Below, piece after piece: positions 10,922 to 21,320 of a stretch of DNA of 64,000 nucleotides. This DNA comes from Proteles cristata cristata (taxonomy: Eukaryota; Chordata; Mammalia; Carnivora; Hyaenidae). The DNA is taken from the NCBI GenBank assembly GCA_017311185.1, contig JAESUZ010002694.1:310001-374000 (forward strand). Reading direction: 5' to 3'. Position numbers and translations under genes: made by a program. How positions within the stretch are numbered: the stretch's first letter is position 1; every line of letters begins with the position of its first letter. A model generated the notes under the pieces. That model did not search any database. It was not told the origin of the DNA and saw nothing but the letters and a program-made list of their open reading frames with translations.

Positions 10922-13900
10922 TCTTTATTCATTCATCTATTAATGGACACTTGGGCTGCTTCCAAATTTGACTATTGTGAATAATGTTGCATAAATATAG
11001 GGGTACATATATATTTTTTAATTAGTGTTTTCATATTTCTAGGGTAAATACTTTGCAGTGGAATTGCTGGATCATGTGGTAGCTCTATTTTTAATAATAT
11101 GAGGAACCTCCATACCGTTTTCCACAGTGGCTGCAGCAGTTTGCATTCCTGCCAACAATGAACAGTGGTTGCCCTTTTTACAGATCCTTACCAACATCTG
11201 TTGTGTTTAGCTCTGTTTTGTTTTCTTGTTTTGTTGTCGTTTCTTGTGTTTTTTATTTTAACCATTCGGACGTGTGTGAACTGATATCTTATCATGGTTT
11301 TGATTTGCATTTCCCTGATGTTGAATGATGTTGAGCATCTTTTTATGTATCTATTGGCCATCTGTATGTCTTCTCTGGAGAAATATCTATTCATATATTC
11401 TGCACCTATTTTAATTGGATTATGTTATTTGTGTTGAGTTGTATAAGTTCTTTATATATTTTGGAAACTAACACATTATTGGATATGTCATTTACAAATA
11501 TATTCTTCAATTCACTATGTTGCCTTTTAGTTTAATTGGTTGTTTCTCTTGCCTCAAGAGATATATCCAGAAAAACGTTGCTATGGCCTACGTCAAAGAA
11601 ATTACTGCCTGTGCTCTCTTCAAGGATTTTTATGGTTTCAGGTCTACATTTAGGTCTTTAATCATTTTGACTTTATTTTTGTGCATGGTGTAAATAATCA
11701 GTTCAGTTTTATTCTTTTGCATGTGGCTGTCCACTTTTTCCAACATCATTTGTTGAAGAGCCTTTTTCCCATTGCATATTCTAGCCTCCTTTATCAAAGA
11801 TTATTTGACCATATAATTGTGAGTTTATCTCTGGGCTCTATCCTACTTCATTAATCTCTGTATCTGTTTTCATGCCAATACCATAAGTTTGATTACTTGT
11901 AGTATATCTTGAAATTGGGAATTGTGCTACCTCCAGCTTTGTTCTTTTTCAATATTGCTCTAGCTGTTAGGGGTCTTATGTGGTGCCATATAAATTTTAG
12001 GATTGTTTGTTATAGCTCCATGAAAATGTTTTGATATTTTGATAAGGATAACATTAAATCTGTAGACTACTTTGGGTAGTACAGACATTTTTACAATATT
12101 TGTTCTTGTAATCCATGAGCATGGAATATCTTTCCATTTCTTTGTGTGGTCTTCCATTTTTTACATCACTATTTTTGAGTTTTCAGAGTACAAGTCTTTC
12201 ACTTGTTTGGTTAAGTTTATCCCTAGGATTTTATTATTTTTGGTGTAATTGTAAATGGGACTGTTTTCTTAATTTCTCTTTCTGATACTTTGTTATTAGC
12301 ATATAGAAATGCAATGGATTTCTGTGTATTAATTTTCTTTGTGGTGACCTTACTGACTTAATTTATTGGTTCTAGTAGTTTTTTGGTGAAGTCTTTAGGT
12401 TTTTTAATATAATCATGTTACCTGCAAATAGTGAAAGCTTTACTTCTTTATTTCCAGTTTGGATGCCTTTAACTCTTTTTTTTGTCTGATTGCTGTAGCT
12501 AAGACTTCTGGTACTATGTTGAATAAAAGTGGTGACAGTGGACATTCTTGTTTCTGACCTTAGAAGGAAGGTTCTCAGTTTTTCACCATTGAGTATGATG
12601 TCAGTTGTGGATTTTTCACATATGGCCTTTATTATGTTACTGTATGTTCCCTGTACACCAACTTTGTTAAAAGGATTGATTAGGAATGGATATTGACTTT
12701 GTCAAATGCTTTTTCTGCATCTATTAAAATTATCAGATGGTTTTTATCCTTTTATTGATGCAACATATTACATTGATTTGTTCATACTAAACCACTGTTA
12801 TATCCCAGGAATAAATACCACTTGATTGTGGCAAATGATTTTTTTAATGTATTGTTGGATTCAGTTTGCTAATATTTTGTTGAGTAATTTTACATCTCTG
12901 TTCATCAGACATATCGGCCTATAGTTCTCTTTTCTTGTACTGTCTTTATCTGATTTTAGTATCAGAGCAATGCTGGCCTCAAAGAATGAATTTGGAAGAT
13001 TTCATTCCTTTTCTATATTTTTGAATTGTTTGAGAATAACTCTTCTTTAAATTTTTGGGATAATTCACCTGTGAAGCTGTCTGGTATTGCACTTTTGTTT
13101 TTTGGGAGTTTTTTGGTTACTGATTCATTTTTGGACATGAAAACACTTCAAATTTTCTATTTCTTCCTGCTTCAGTTTTGTTTTGTTATATATTTCTAAG
13201 AATTTATTTCTTCTAGCTTGTCCAATTGTTAGCACATCATTTTTCATAATATTCTCTTAAAATTCTTTGTATTTCTGTGGTGTTGGTTGTTATTTCTCCT
13301 CTTTCATTTCTGATTTTGTTTGAGTCTTCTGTCTTTCTCTCTCTTTTTTAATGAGTATAGCTCAAGTTTTATCAATTTTATTGATCTTTTAAGAGAACCA
13401 ACTCATGGCTTCTTTCATATTTTCTATTGTCTTATTTATTTATTTATTTTCATTTCTAATTTGTTTATTTTTGTTCTAATATTTATTATTGTCTTTATTC
13501 TACAAGTTTTGTATTTTGTTTGTTCTCTTTCTAGCTCTGCTAGGTGTTTAAGTTAGGGTTTGTGTGTACGTGTGTGTGTGTGGTTTCTTTTTGAGATTTT
13601 TCTTGCTTCTTGAGTTAAGCCTGCATTGCTATCAACTTCGCTCTTATTCTGTATGCCAAAATTTTGCACCATTGTGTTCTCATTTTCAGTTGTCTCCATA
13701 TATTTTCTGATTTCCTTTTTATGTTCTTGACTGACACAATCATTGTTTAGTCACATGTTATGTTAATTAACTTCCATGTATTTGTACGCTGTCCAGCTTT
13801 TTTTCTTGTGGTTGATTTCTAGTTTCATAGCTTTCTGTTCAGAAAAGGTACATGGTATGACCTAAGTCTTTTTGAATTTGTTTAGATTTGCTTTGTGGTC

Positions 13901-14258
13901 TAATGTGTGATCTGTTCTGGAGAATATTGCATGCACACTTGAAAAGAATGTGTAAGGTGCTGTTTTAGGATGGAATATTCTGAACGTATCTATTAGTTCC
14001 ATCTGGCCCACTGTGTCATTCAAAGCCACTGTTTCCTGTTGATTTTTTGTTTGGATGATCTGTTCATTGATGTAGTGGATGTTAAAGTCCCCTACTATTA
14101 TTTTATCAGGATTAATTAGCTCCATTATGTTTGTTATTATCTGCCTTAAATATTTGGGTGCTCCATATGGGGTGCGTAAATAGTTACCATTGTTATATCT
14201 TCTTGTTGGATTTTCTCCTTTTGTTTCTTATTACCTTCCTCGTTTTAAAGTCTTTTCT
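10922..14258 (-). mobile_element. Long antisense L1: 3' UTR through ORF2 to endonuclease region
   Basis: About 3.3 kb of continuous reverse-complement L1. It begins in the 3' region ('attcatctattaatggacac' near 10930) and runs through the ORF2 C-terminus (minus frames 11188-11394 and 11960-12157, the latter with WKDIPCSW and [18 protein letters not shown]). It continues through the reverse transcriptase region to the ORF2 N-terminal endonuclease near 13.9-14.2 kb. Reading frames are broken throughout, so the copy is dead. A SINE interrupts it at 14,259, and it resumes until about 14,612. Confidence 0.9.
13862..14125 (-). pseudogene. L1 ORF2 endonuclease remnant
   Basis: An 87-residue open frame retains the C-terminal half of the L1 apurinic/apyrimidinic-like endonuclease. 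It has IIVGDFN at residues 9-15 (the D and N of the conserved GDFN motif), YTFFSS at 58-63 and SRTDH at 69-73, which aligns with the S-x-x-DH active-site motif. In intact L1 this domain nicks target DNA to prime reverse transcription. The upstream and downstream frames are lost, so this is a relic. Motif assignment is by eye. Confidence 0.8.
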
Positions 14259-14381
14259 GGCGCACCTTGGTGGCCTAGTCAATGAAGCATACAACTCTTG
14301 ATTTTGACTCAGGTCATGATTTCAGCATCATGAGACTGAACCCTGAGTAGGACTTCATGCTGGGCATGGAGCTTGCTTAAG

Positions 14382-14417
<36 letters not shown>

Positions 14418-14463
14418 CCTGCCCCTCCTTCTCCCTCACCTTCTCATTCTCAAAAATAAAAAG
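14259..14463 (+). mobile_element. Older SINEC SINE inserted in L1
   Basis: Starts 'ggcgcaccttggtggcctag' with a decayed A box, then 'caggtcatgatttcagcatc', an expanded CT run, and 'caaaaataaaaa'. The spacer between B box and CT run ('gggcatggagcttgcttaag') differs from the common felid type and resembles an older, more general caniform/feliform SINEC subfamily. L1 sequence 'taaagtc' plus a T-rich stretch is duplicated on both sides (from 14246 and from 14464), marking the insertion. Confidence 0.85.
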
Positions 14464-14612
14464 TAAAGTCTATTTTTCTGATATAAGTATTGCTACTCTG
14501 GCTTTCTTTTAATATCCATTTACATGATAAATGCTTCTCTATCCCCTCACTTTCAATCTGCAGGTGTCTTTAGTATGAAATGAATCTCTTGTAGACCGCA
14601 TATAGATGAATC
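14464..14612 (-). mobile_element. L1 remainder beyond the SINE, antisense
   Basis: Resumes the L1 endonuclease-region sequence: 'ttgctactctggctttcttt', 'cacatgataaatgcttctc'-like text and 'cttgtagaccgcatatag'. The L1 match ends near 14,612, which is the 5' truncation point of this copy. Confidence 0.75.
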
Positions 14613-14639
14613 TTGCTCAATCCAAACTCCATAAGCTTC

Positions 14640-14765
14640 TTCATGACAAAGCATTTTGAGGAAAAGAAAGTAAGTAATGAAGGATAAGAATCTACCACAA
14701 TGCTGGGTACCTAGTAAGCATGTAAGAAATGGTAGCTGTTATCGTTATTAATGTGTATTTTAACA
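14640..14765 (-). mobile_element. Possible MIR fragment
   Basis: Near 14,695-14,760 the text 'aatgctgggtacctagtaag' then 'tagctgttatcgttatta' resembles the antisense 3' part of MIR ('agtgcctggcacatagtagg'). It is short and diverged. Confidence 0.4.
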
Positions 14766-15532
14766 GTAATACAGACAACTGTATTCCTGGAATATTCCCT
14801 CATAATAATGGCTTCCCAGAAGTCCCCAGTGACTGTGACTTTCTTAAAACTGAAATGTGGAAATGGCTCAGATTCCACTAAAGAATAATAATAGAACTTT
14901 TATGTATTTGCAGGTCATGAGTCAGCAGAATAAATGTGTAATATTCTAAAATAGTTGTACTTTTCTTGAAGTAGCAGCCTCATATATACTGAAGGGGAAA
15001 CACAAGGTCATGCAGAGTAGTTCAGGTGCTCAGGGAAGTACCCTGGGAAGGGCCCTGCTGAGGTAAGGATGGGGCTGATTAGAGTCGTCACTAGCACAGC
15101 TACTGTTGTGATGCTGTTGAGAGGAAAAAGGCATTTGCCCCCGAAGTTGACAAACTAAGACTGCCAGAGGAAGGAAAGCTTTGGGATTGGATTGCGCAGC
15201 GACTCTTCTCAAAGTTTAATAATTCACCACAAAAAAAACTGGAGTTTTCTTTCCTCTGCCACTCTAACAACTGGGGTATTACCCAATGACCCTTGCTGAA
15301 GCCATTCCTAGGCCAGTAAGGAAATTGCTTAGCATAGAGTGAGAATTTTAGTTTGGTTATTCAATGTTACACCTTTCTTCCATAATAAATCATGTGTGAC
15401 TTCTTTTCTCCATGGTAATTTTCTTAAGTGCAAGAGCTGTCTGCTCGTTTTACCTGATTGGTGACATGATTGTGGTATTTATATATTATTTCATCACTAG
15501 AATGTATTGTTATATTTTTACTATTATTATTA
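14766..15532. other. Unique interval, nothing firm
   Basis: No repeat is recognised. A plus-strand segment, 14,978-15,062, is bounded by AG and by a good donor (CTGAG|gtaagg) with one open frame, but its acceptor is poor, so I do not annotate an exon. Confidence 0.4.
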
Positions 15533-15715
15533 TTACGTTTAGGTTTATTTATTTATTTTGAGAGAGAGAGAGAGAGAGTGTGTGAGAGAGAATGCTGAGT
15601 AGGCTCCTTGCTGTCAGCACAGAGTCCCAAATGAGGCTTGAATAAACATGAGATCATGACCTGAGTAGAAACCAAGAGTTGGTTGCTTAACTGACTGGAC
15701 CACCCAGCACCCCTG
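15533..15715 (-). mobile_element. SINEC SINE, diverged
   Basis: The tail and CT region appear as 'tttatttatttattttgaga' with a GA run, then 'gctgtcagcacagagtccca' and 'gagatcatgacctgagtaga'. It ends in the degenerate head 'ggaccacccagcacccc'. Several deletions and substitutions make it one of the older copies here. Confidence 0.85.
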
Positions 15716-16292
15716 TAGCATTATATTTTAAATTTTCTGGATTTCAGGATAAATGAGTATAACTTTACTTATCACAGATTTTCAAAAGTAACTCTGGTAG
15801 TTATTAATATAAACAAATTATCAAAAGTCAGATGTACACCATAATAATTACTATTATCTGAAGAGATTTCTCTTGATAAAATGTCTTTTTGACATGGTTC
15901 ATCTGTTAATCGAGTTGTCAGCTGTGGAGGTGTCAAATTAAAGTTCTTGCCAATATTTGGATAGGTCCTTGTCCCTTCCTGAATTCAGTTCTTTGTCACT
16001 GATCATGTTACAGGAGAGAAGCCTGTATAGTGATTAATGGATTTGGATTCATATTAGTTAGCTCAACTGCATTCCAACAACTGTGAGAAGCAGAGCATGG
16101 TTTGACTGACTTAGGTAAGAATTTATTTTTAACTTTACTGCCGTAATAACCTAAAACAGTGATTACATAAATAGAGCTATTCCAGACCATAGAAGCCTTG
16201 TAATTGGCACTGAAAAAAAAAATATCCAGAATTAAAACTTTATGGAATTCTAAACCCACAAATTCATGGGAATTTTAAAATTGCTCCCGTAG
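15716..16292. other. Unique AT-rich interval
   Basis: No recognisable repeat or exon. Short ORFs only. Confidence 0.4.
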
Positions 16293-16503
16293 TGGCATCT
16301 GGGTGGCTTGGTTGGTTAAGTGTCTGACTTAGGCTCAGGTCATGATCTCCCAGCTCGTGAGTTCAAGTCCTGTGTTGGGCTCTGTGCTGATAGTTCAGAG
16401 CCTGGAGCCTGCTTCGGATTCTGTGTCTCCCTCTCGCTGTCCCTCCCCCAGCCACTCTCTGCCTCTCTCTCTCTCTCTCTCTCAAAAATAAATTAATATT
16501 GAA
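16293..16503 (+). mobile_element. SINEC_Fc-type SINE
   Basis: Head 'tggcatctgggtggcttggt', mid part 'gagttcaagtcctgtgttgg' (mutated B box), then 'cagagcctggagcctgcttc', a CT run and 'caaaaataaatt'. It is full length with moderate divergence. Confidence 0.9.
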
Positions 16504-16539
16504 AGAAATTACATTTTGTAAAAATAGTCATTATTTTCT

Positions 16540-16745
16540 TCCCCTCACCTCAGTTTGTGCCATCCCATTCTGTTTAGTAACTGAGAAACCCAAGAGTCAG
16601 ACTCCTGTCTTCCTCCTGGGGAAAGGGATAAAACTCATTCCTATTTTAGGATGTTGCTGTGAGGAGAGAAAACAAAAGAGAAAAAGCCATGATCTATTGT
16701 ATATAGAGAGCTTAGCGGAGTGCCTAACATATATGTAAGGAGATG
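16540..16745 (-). mobile_element. Likely MIR, antisense
   Basis: Sequence from 'tttagtaactgagaaaccca' to 'agcggagtgcctaacatata' follows MIR in reverse orientation (central region, then the 3' part with 'gcctggcacata'-like text). It lies between two SINEs and contains a splice-like segment described separately. Confidence 0.45.
16549..16656 (-). other. Exon-like segment within MIR (non-coding)
   Basis: Read on the minus strand, a roughly 28-base pyrimidine tract ends in 'ctcacag'. About 108 bases follow, then the strong donor 'CTGAG|gtgagg'. All three frames contain stops (TGA, TAG, TAA), so it could only be an untranslated or lncRNA exon. Nothing shows that it is used. MIR-derived cryptic exons are known in mammals. 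Confidence 0.25.
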
Positions 16746-16767
16746 TCAGTAGAAATTACTAACAATT

Positions 16768-16926
16768 GGGGCCTCTGCATGGCTCAGTTGGTTAAATGTC
16801 CAACTTCATCTCAGGTCATGATCTCATGGTTTGTGGGTTCAAGCCCTACATCGGGCTCTGTGCTGACAGCTCAGAGCCTGGAGCCTGCTTCAGATTCTGT
16901 GTCTCCCTCTCTCTCTGACCCTCCCT

Positions 16927-16959
<33 letters not shown>

Positions 16960-16985
16960 AAATAAATAAACACTGAAAAAAATTT
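16768..16985 (+). mobile_element. SINEC_Fc-type SINE
   Basis: Full-length copy: 'ggggcctctgcatggctcag', A box at 16,782-16,793 region, 'gggttcaagccctacatcgg', 'gctgacagctcagagcctgg', a (TC)n run and 'aaataaataaacactgaaaa'. It has the single-unit 'gctgacagctcag' variant, unlike the 'gactgccagctcag' copies around 42-44 kb. Confidence 0.92.
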
Positions 16986-17159
16986 AATGCAGAAAGAACA
17001 AGAGAAAACAATCCTTGAGTTTTAGATAACCACTCCATCTTCTCCAGCCCCATGTTCAGTATCATAGTATAAAAGAGGGCATTGAATTTGCATTGGGTTA
17101 AATAGACAACATACCTCATGCACGAAACAGACAAAGATTTATCTCTGGAGACCAGGAAT

Positions 17160-17355
17160 TGAGTGAGGTCCTCCGTGCTATGAAATGTACATCGTTATAT
17201 CTTTATTTCTTATGACAGCTCTGTGAGGGTGGAATTACGTTTTTTTTAAGCCTATGAGGAAACTGAAAATCCTTAAAGTTAAAGTTTGCCCAGAATTATG
17301 GAGTTAATGTCAGCAGAGCCAAGATTTGAATAAAGATCTGTTCACTCCAAATCTA
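17160..17355 (+). mobile_element. MIR
   Basis: Core MIR wording is visible: 'tgacagctctgtgagggtgg', 'cctatgaggaaactgaaaat', 'tttgcccagaattatgga' and 'agagccaagatttgaa'. These match the MIR order of count-like core, 'gaggaaactgag', 'cttgcccaaggtcac' and 'agagccgggattcgaac'. Old and diverged. Confidence 0.6.
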
Positions 17356-17790
17356 GGAGATTTATTTATTTTTTTTTTTAATTAGGATTCAGTCTCTAGC
17401 TCTTTTCTCTTCCTCACACATTATTGATTGTGCACTACACAGCGCATACTGACGAGCTCTATTGTTTATTTCTGACCCAGTTAATGTAAAAAGGAGAACA
17501 ACACTGAAATGAGATCCTGTCCAATCATATCCCGGTAAAGGGAAGTCCTTTAGTGGGTAGCACAATGAAACAAGGTGTTTAAAACTTGTGTGAGAGTAGG
17601 AGGAAAACAAATCCACCTCCTCTGTCTGAACGGCAAAGGTAGAGCCATTCCAGGGTCGAGGGATAAAACTGAGCTAAGTTCTTATAGAAAATAATTTCTT
17701 CCCCTTCAGCCTTTATGTTTGAAAGTAAAGAAGAAATAGTAATGACCAAGGCTACGGACCCTAAAGGGATGCAATCAGATATTTTCTTTA
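17356..17790. other. Unique interval
   Basis: No repeat recognised apart from a short T run near 17,370. It leads into a small CpG cluster. Confidence 0.4.
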
Positions 17791-17900
17791 GCGCCGTTCT
17801 GTGTAATCAGTGCGTCACGTAATCCGGGTGACATTTCGGAGGCAGGACTGTCTGGAGCCAAACGGGGTGCCTGCTTGCTCTCCCACAAGTCAGGCGACCG
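17791..17900. promoter_or_regulatory. Small CpG-enriched segment
   Basis: Nine CpG dinucleotides fall within 110 bases, in a window otherwise very poor in CpG outside SINEs. It includes 'gcgccg' (17,791), 'tgcgtcacgtaa' (17,811, with CRE/E-box-like half sites) and 'gcgaccg' (17,893). It is too short for a formal CpG island. It could be an enhancer, a minor promoter or chance. No coding exon follows that I can support. Confidence 0.3.
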
Positions 17901-18252
17901 CTCCCCAGCTCTTCTGTTGTGTATAGAAAGCCCAGAATAATTTCGAGTGCTGTCTCATCCATGATTCTCCTTGTGTCTCCTCTCCTTCTTGGCCATCTTT
18001 GTTGTTCCTCCCAGAAAGGGCTCCCCTCACATCCTCTGAGCCACTCACAGATGGTTCCAGTTCACACTTGGCATTTTCTCTTTCTCATTTTAATTAGGAA
18101 GCAGACACATTTCCCACCAGAAGAAGGTTGTTGGGTTTTACTTCCTGGAAACACCCTGAAAATAGAAATCTAACAATATCCTGGGCACACACATTGTTTT
18201 AAGGAGTATCTGTAAATGGAACATTCCTGGATCTATTTTGTAAGGGTAAAAT
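17901..18252. other. Unique interval
   Basis: Contains an open frame from 17,919 that lacks an ATG and has no recognisable domain. No repeat signature. Confidence 0.4.
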
Positions 18253-18268
18253 AAAAGTTTATTTTCCT

Positions 18269-18442
18269 GTGGCGCCTGGGTGGCTCAGTCGGTTAAGCGT
18301 CCGACTTTGGCTTAGGTCACGATCTCGTGCTTCGTGGGTTCGAGCCCCGCGTCGGGCTCTGTGCTGACGGCCAGCTCAGGGCCTGGAGTCTATTTCCGGT
18401 TCTGTGTCTCCCTCTCTCTCTGACCCTCCCTTGTTCATGCCG

Positions 18443-18473
<31 letters not shown>

Positions 18474-18509
18474 AATAAATAAAACATAAAAACAAAAAAA
18501 AGTTTTAAA
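18269..18509 (+). mobile_element. Young SINEC_Fc SINE with perfect TSD
   Basis: Begins 'gtggcgcctgggtggctcag' with an intact A box and B box ('gggttcgagccccg'). It carries the 'ctgacggccagctcagggcc' variant, a (TC)n tract and an A-rich tail. The 16-bp target-site duplication 'aaaagtttattttcct' is perfect at 18,253-18,268 and 18,510-18,525, so the insertion is recent. Confidence 0.95.
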
Positions 18510-18525
18510 AAAAGTTTATTTTCCT

Positions 18526-18975
18526 AAATGTCTGACAGACTGTCACCTTCCTTCCGGGAACGAGTCTCAAGAAGGACTGTTGTTTTCCCTCATAGCTAAT
18601 AACGTGGAAATGTGTTTTTCTCAGCTTCTCTAGAAGCAAGAGAAGGGGGAGCTCATTCAAAAATGCAAATTGATCTCCATCAAAATATGCCAACCGCGAT
18701 GATGATTTCTCTTTTTCTAATACATGTGTTATTGAGTCAAAAGGAATAACAACTTATCATGTGAATAGTGAGGCTCCTCACTATGCTTGAATACTTTTGT
18801 TCATGTATCAGCGTGTTGATAAATATCGTATTCAATCCTGATTTGCTTATGTATATTGCAAGAATGCACCCCAAATTTATGGAGGAAATAAATGAGTCTC
18901 CACCAACTCTCTATAGTAAGAGAAAAGGAATTCGACTCTTGTATACAGCCACTGAGTCCAGATTCCACTCATCAT
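18526..18975. other. Unique interval
   Basis: AT-rich; no repeat or exon recognised. Confidence 0.4.
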
Positions 18976-18979
18976 CATT

Positions 18980-19176
18980 ATCACTATTATTATTATTATT
19001 GTTTTATTTTGAGAGTGGAGGGAGGAGCAGAGAGAGAGGGCAGAGACAGAATCTCAATCAGGCTTCATACCGTTAGCACAGAGCCAGATGCAGTGCTTAA
19101 TCCCATGGCTCTGAGATCATGACCTGAGCCAAAATCAAGAATCAGAAGCTTAACTGATTGAGCCACCTGGGGGATC
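18980..19176 (-). mobile_element. SINEC SINE, antisense, diverged
   Basis: Begins with a (TTA)n-like tail at 18,983-19,000, then 'ttttattttgagagtggagg', 'cagagagagagggcagagac' and 'gagatcatgacctgagccaa'. It ends at the head 'ttgagccacctggggga'. It has several internal deletions. Confidence 0.85.
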
Positions 19177-20755
19177 CTCATTCATGTTATTAAAAAAAAA
19201 TTATCACCCATTTCTACTCCTTTTTCTATACCCACCTTCCAACTTCAGCCTCAGAATATTTGGGAAAAACCAGGGACTGTATAGCTTCATGATCTAATTG
19301 ACAGCCGTAAGCAGCTGTAACATAAGGTAGGGTACAGAACTGAAAGAGGAGGTTGTAGTTTAGAATTTAGTTTGGAATACTGTCATGTCATTTTGAGATT
19401 GACAGACTCTATTCATTCTATTCTATTCATTTATGTGATTATAGTGAAACCACCAGAGGATTCTTCCAGTAAGTGGGTAAGTGCTGAATGGGTGGGTATC
19501 ATCTGAAAAGATGAAGGGGGAAGAAACCCTCAGCAGTGAGTCGGTGTCTGGGCCCAAAGCCCCTTCTGCAAGAAGAAAGGAAGCGAAACCCCCACTTTCA
19601 CCCTGGCTGGACGTGAGGAGGCATCACCCAGACACACACCTCATGAGCCTCTGTTTTGGAGAGAGAAGGACATGGGGACAGTCCCGGTACCTGTCGTAGC
19701 ATCTCCACGGGTCCAAAGAAGTGCATGTTCAGTGCAGCATGAACCTGGCAGGAGGAAGGCTGGACAGGGCCGTCCCACTGCACTAACTCAGTCACACCGG
19801 TGAGAAGGCACCTGTCACTTCATTCACTCGCCTGCTTGTTTTCCTGGGACCTCCTGGGTACCCAGACCTCTGCTTCAGGTGGAGGTGGCTAAATGGTCTT
19901 GTTGAGATAAGAGCGCACTGCAGGGCCCCCGGAGGTACGCCCATTTCTCCGCTGGGCCAGGTGGGTCCTGCGGGTCACGGACCAGGGACTGAACAGTGAT
20001 AGCAGCAGGTCTGGAAGCTCCATGGGGCATGGCCCAGGGTCCGTCTAGCACACATGGCACACAGGGTATTTTCACGTGTTCAGTACTTCTGAATGAGTGG
20101 AAGCCCTATAATTTGGAAAGCAACAAGGAACGTTAAAACTGGGGAAGATGATCAGAAGTTGTAGAACAACCTAGGGAAGTCGACCTCCTGTGTAGAGTTA
20201 GAAGAAAACATTGAGGGAGACTAGAAACTTAGAAACGTACTTGATTTTCATCAGCCCAGCGCATCTGATGACACTGTCTGCATGCAGTCACCCGGAGGTC
20301 CCTGGGTCTGGGTCTCAAATGCTTCCTCCTCCTCCTCCATCACCAACTCAGTCTGCTCTCCTTACTTCATCTACAAGTGTTTTTCTGCGAATGTCACTCT
20401 GCTCCTCTAATCCTCTGTGGCATCTAATCCCCCGGGTGGTTGTGACTCACCCGTGTCTGCTGCCTCCCCCCCTCCCCCCACGGGCCAGACTCTGCCTCAC
20501 TTCAGGTGCTCTGTTCTGTCTCCCACCCCTCATTTGTCGGGTACCTGCCACACAGGGTCTGGAAAAGACACAGTCATGACTTGTCCTTTCACCTCCTTTG
20601 TAAATACTGACTGCAGCCATAAGGGCCAGAGAGAAGGCTAGGGCAGAAGATAGAGCAGGAAACAAGGGCAATCCAAACCTGCCCACAGGGAGCTTAATGG
20701 TCTCCGATTCCACTTGACTTTCTCCCGTTGCAGTAAACACTGTTCTGTGTGCAGT
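19177..20755. other. GC-richer unique interval, no gene recognised
   Basis: GC and CpG rise between about 19,480 and 20,700. A pyrimidine-rich stretch at 20,320-20,480 faintly resembles LINE-2 text ('gtcactctgctcctctaatc'). Overlapping ORFs on both strands at 20,211-20,794 have no conserved motif and reflect base composition. Confidence 0.4.
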
Positions 20756-21320
20756 GGCCAGAATAGCACCCCCCATGGGTGTCTGCTTTCTCATCTCTGA
20801 ACCCTACGACTATGCTATCTTATGTGGCAAAGAGACTTTAAAGGTGTGTAGACCTGAGGTGGGGAGATCATATTGGATAATTCACCCGGGAAAGAGTTAA
20901 TCAAGAGGACTTAAAAATGGAGATTTCACTGGTGTTATCTGAGAGATGTGACTGTGGAGGAATGGTCAGAGAGAGAGCAGTTTGAGAATCCGATGCCCTG
21001 GGGCTGATGGTGAGCTGTGCTGGGCCATGTGCACAGCCACAGAGAGACACCAGCCCCAGCTGACAGCGAGCAAAGGGAGGGAGGCTCAGCCCCAGGACTG
21101 CCTGGAACTCGCTTTGCTCCTTCTTGCTGGTCGCATGAGCCAGGAAACAGATGTCATCCCCAAGAGCCTTGAGAAACGCACACAGCACTGTGACATGTTG
21201 ATCTTGCTCAGGGAGATGAGTTCTGGACTTGAGACCTACGGAACTGTAGGATCATAAGTTTGTGTTGTTTTAAGCATTTAAAATTGTGATGACTTGTAAT
21301 GGCAGCCATGGACAATGAAG
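20756..21320 (+). mobile_element. MLT1-like MaLR LTR
   Basis: Matches MaLR LTR landmarks in order: 'agaatagcaccccccatggg' (5' part), 'tatgtggcaaagagacttta' near 20,821, 'ggtggggagatcatattgga', 'agagatgtgactgtgga', 'gaactgtaggatcataagtt' at 21,241-21,260 and 'gtgttgttttaagcatttaa'. It ends near 'ggcagccatggacaatgaag'. The CpG-bearing middle part is intact enough to follow. It is a solo LTR with no internal region attached. Confidence 0.7.

Noticed and set aside
14978..15062. Possible plus-strand exon ending CTGAG|gtaagg
   Set aside because: The donor is good, but the upstream acceptor (gaagtagcag) lacks a real pyrimidine tract. One open frame of 28 codons is easily chance.
17919..18173. 84-codon ORF directly after the CpG cluster
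   Set aside because: It has no ATG at the start and no recognisable domain; position alone does not make it a gene.
20211..20794. Overlapping ORFs of 122 and 115 codons on both strands
   Set aside because: They follow GC/C-rich composition, have no motifs, and end in the MLT1-like LTR region.
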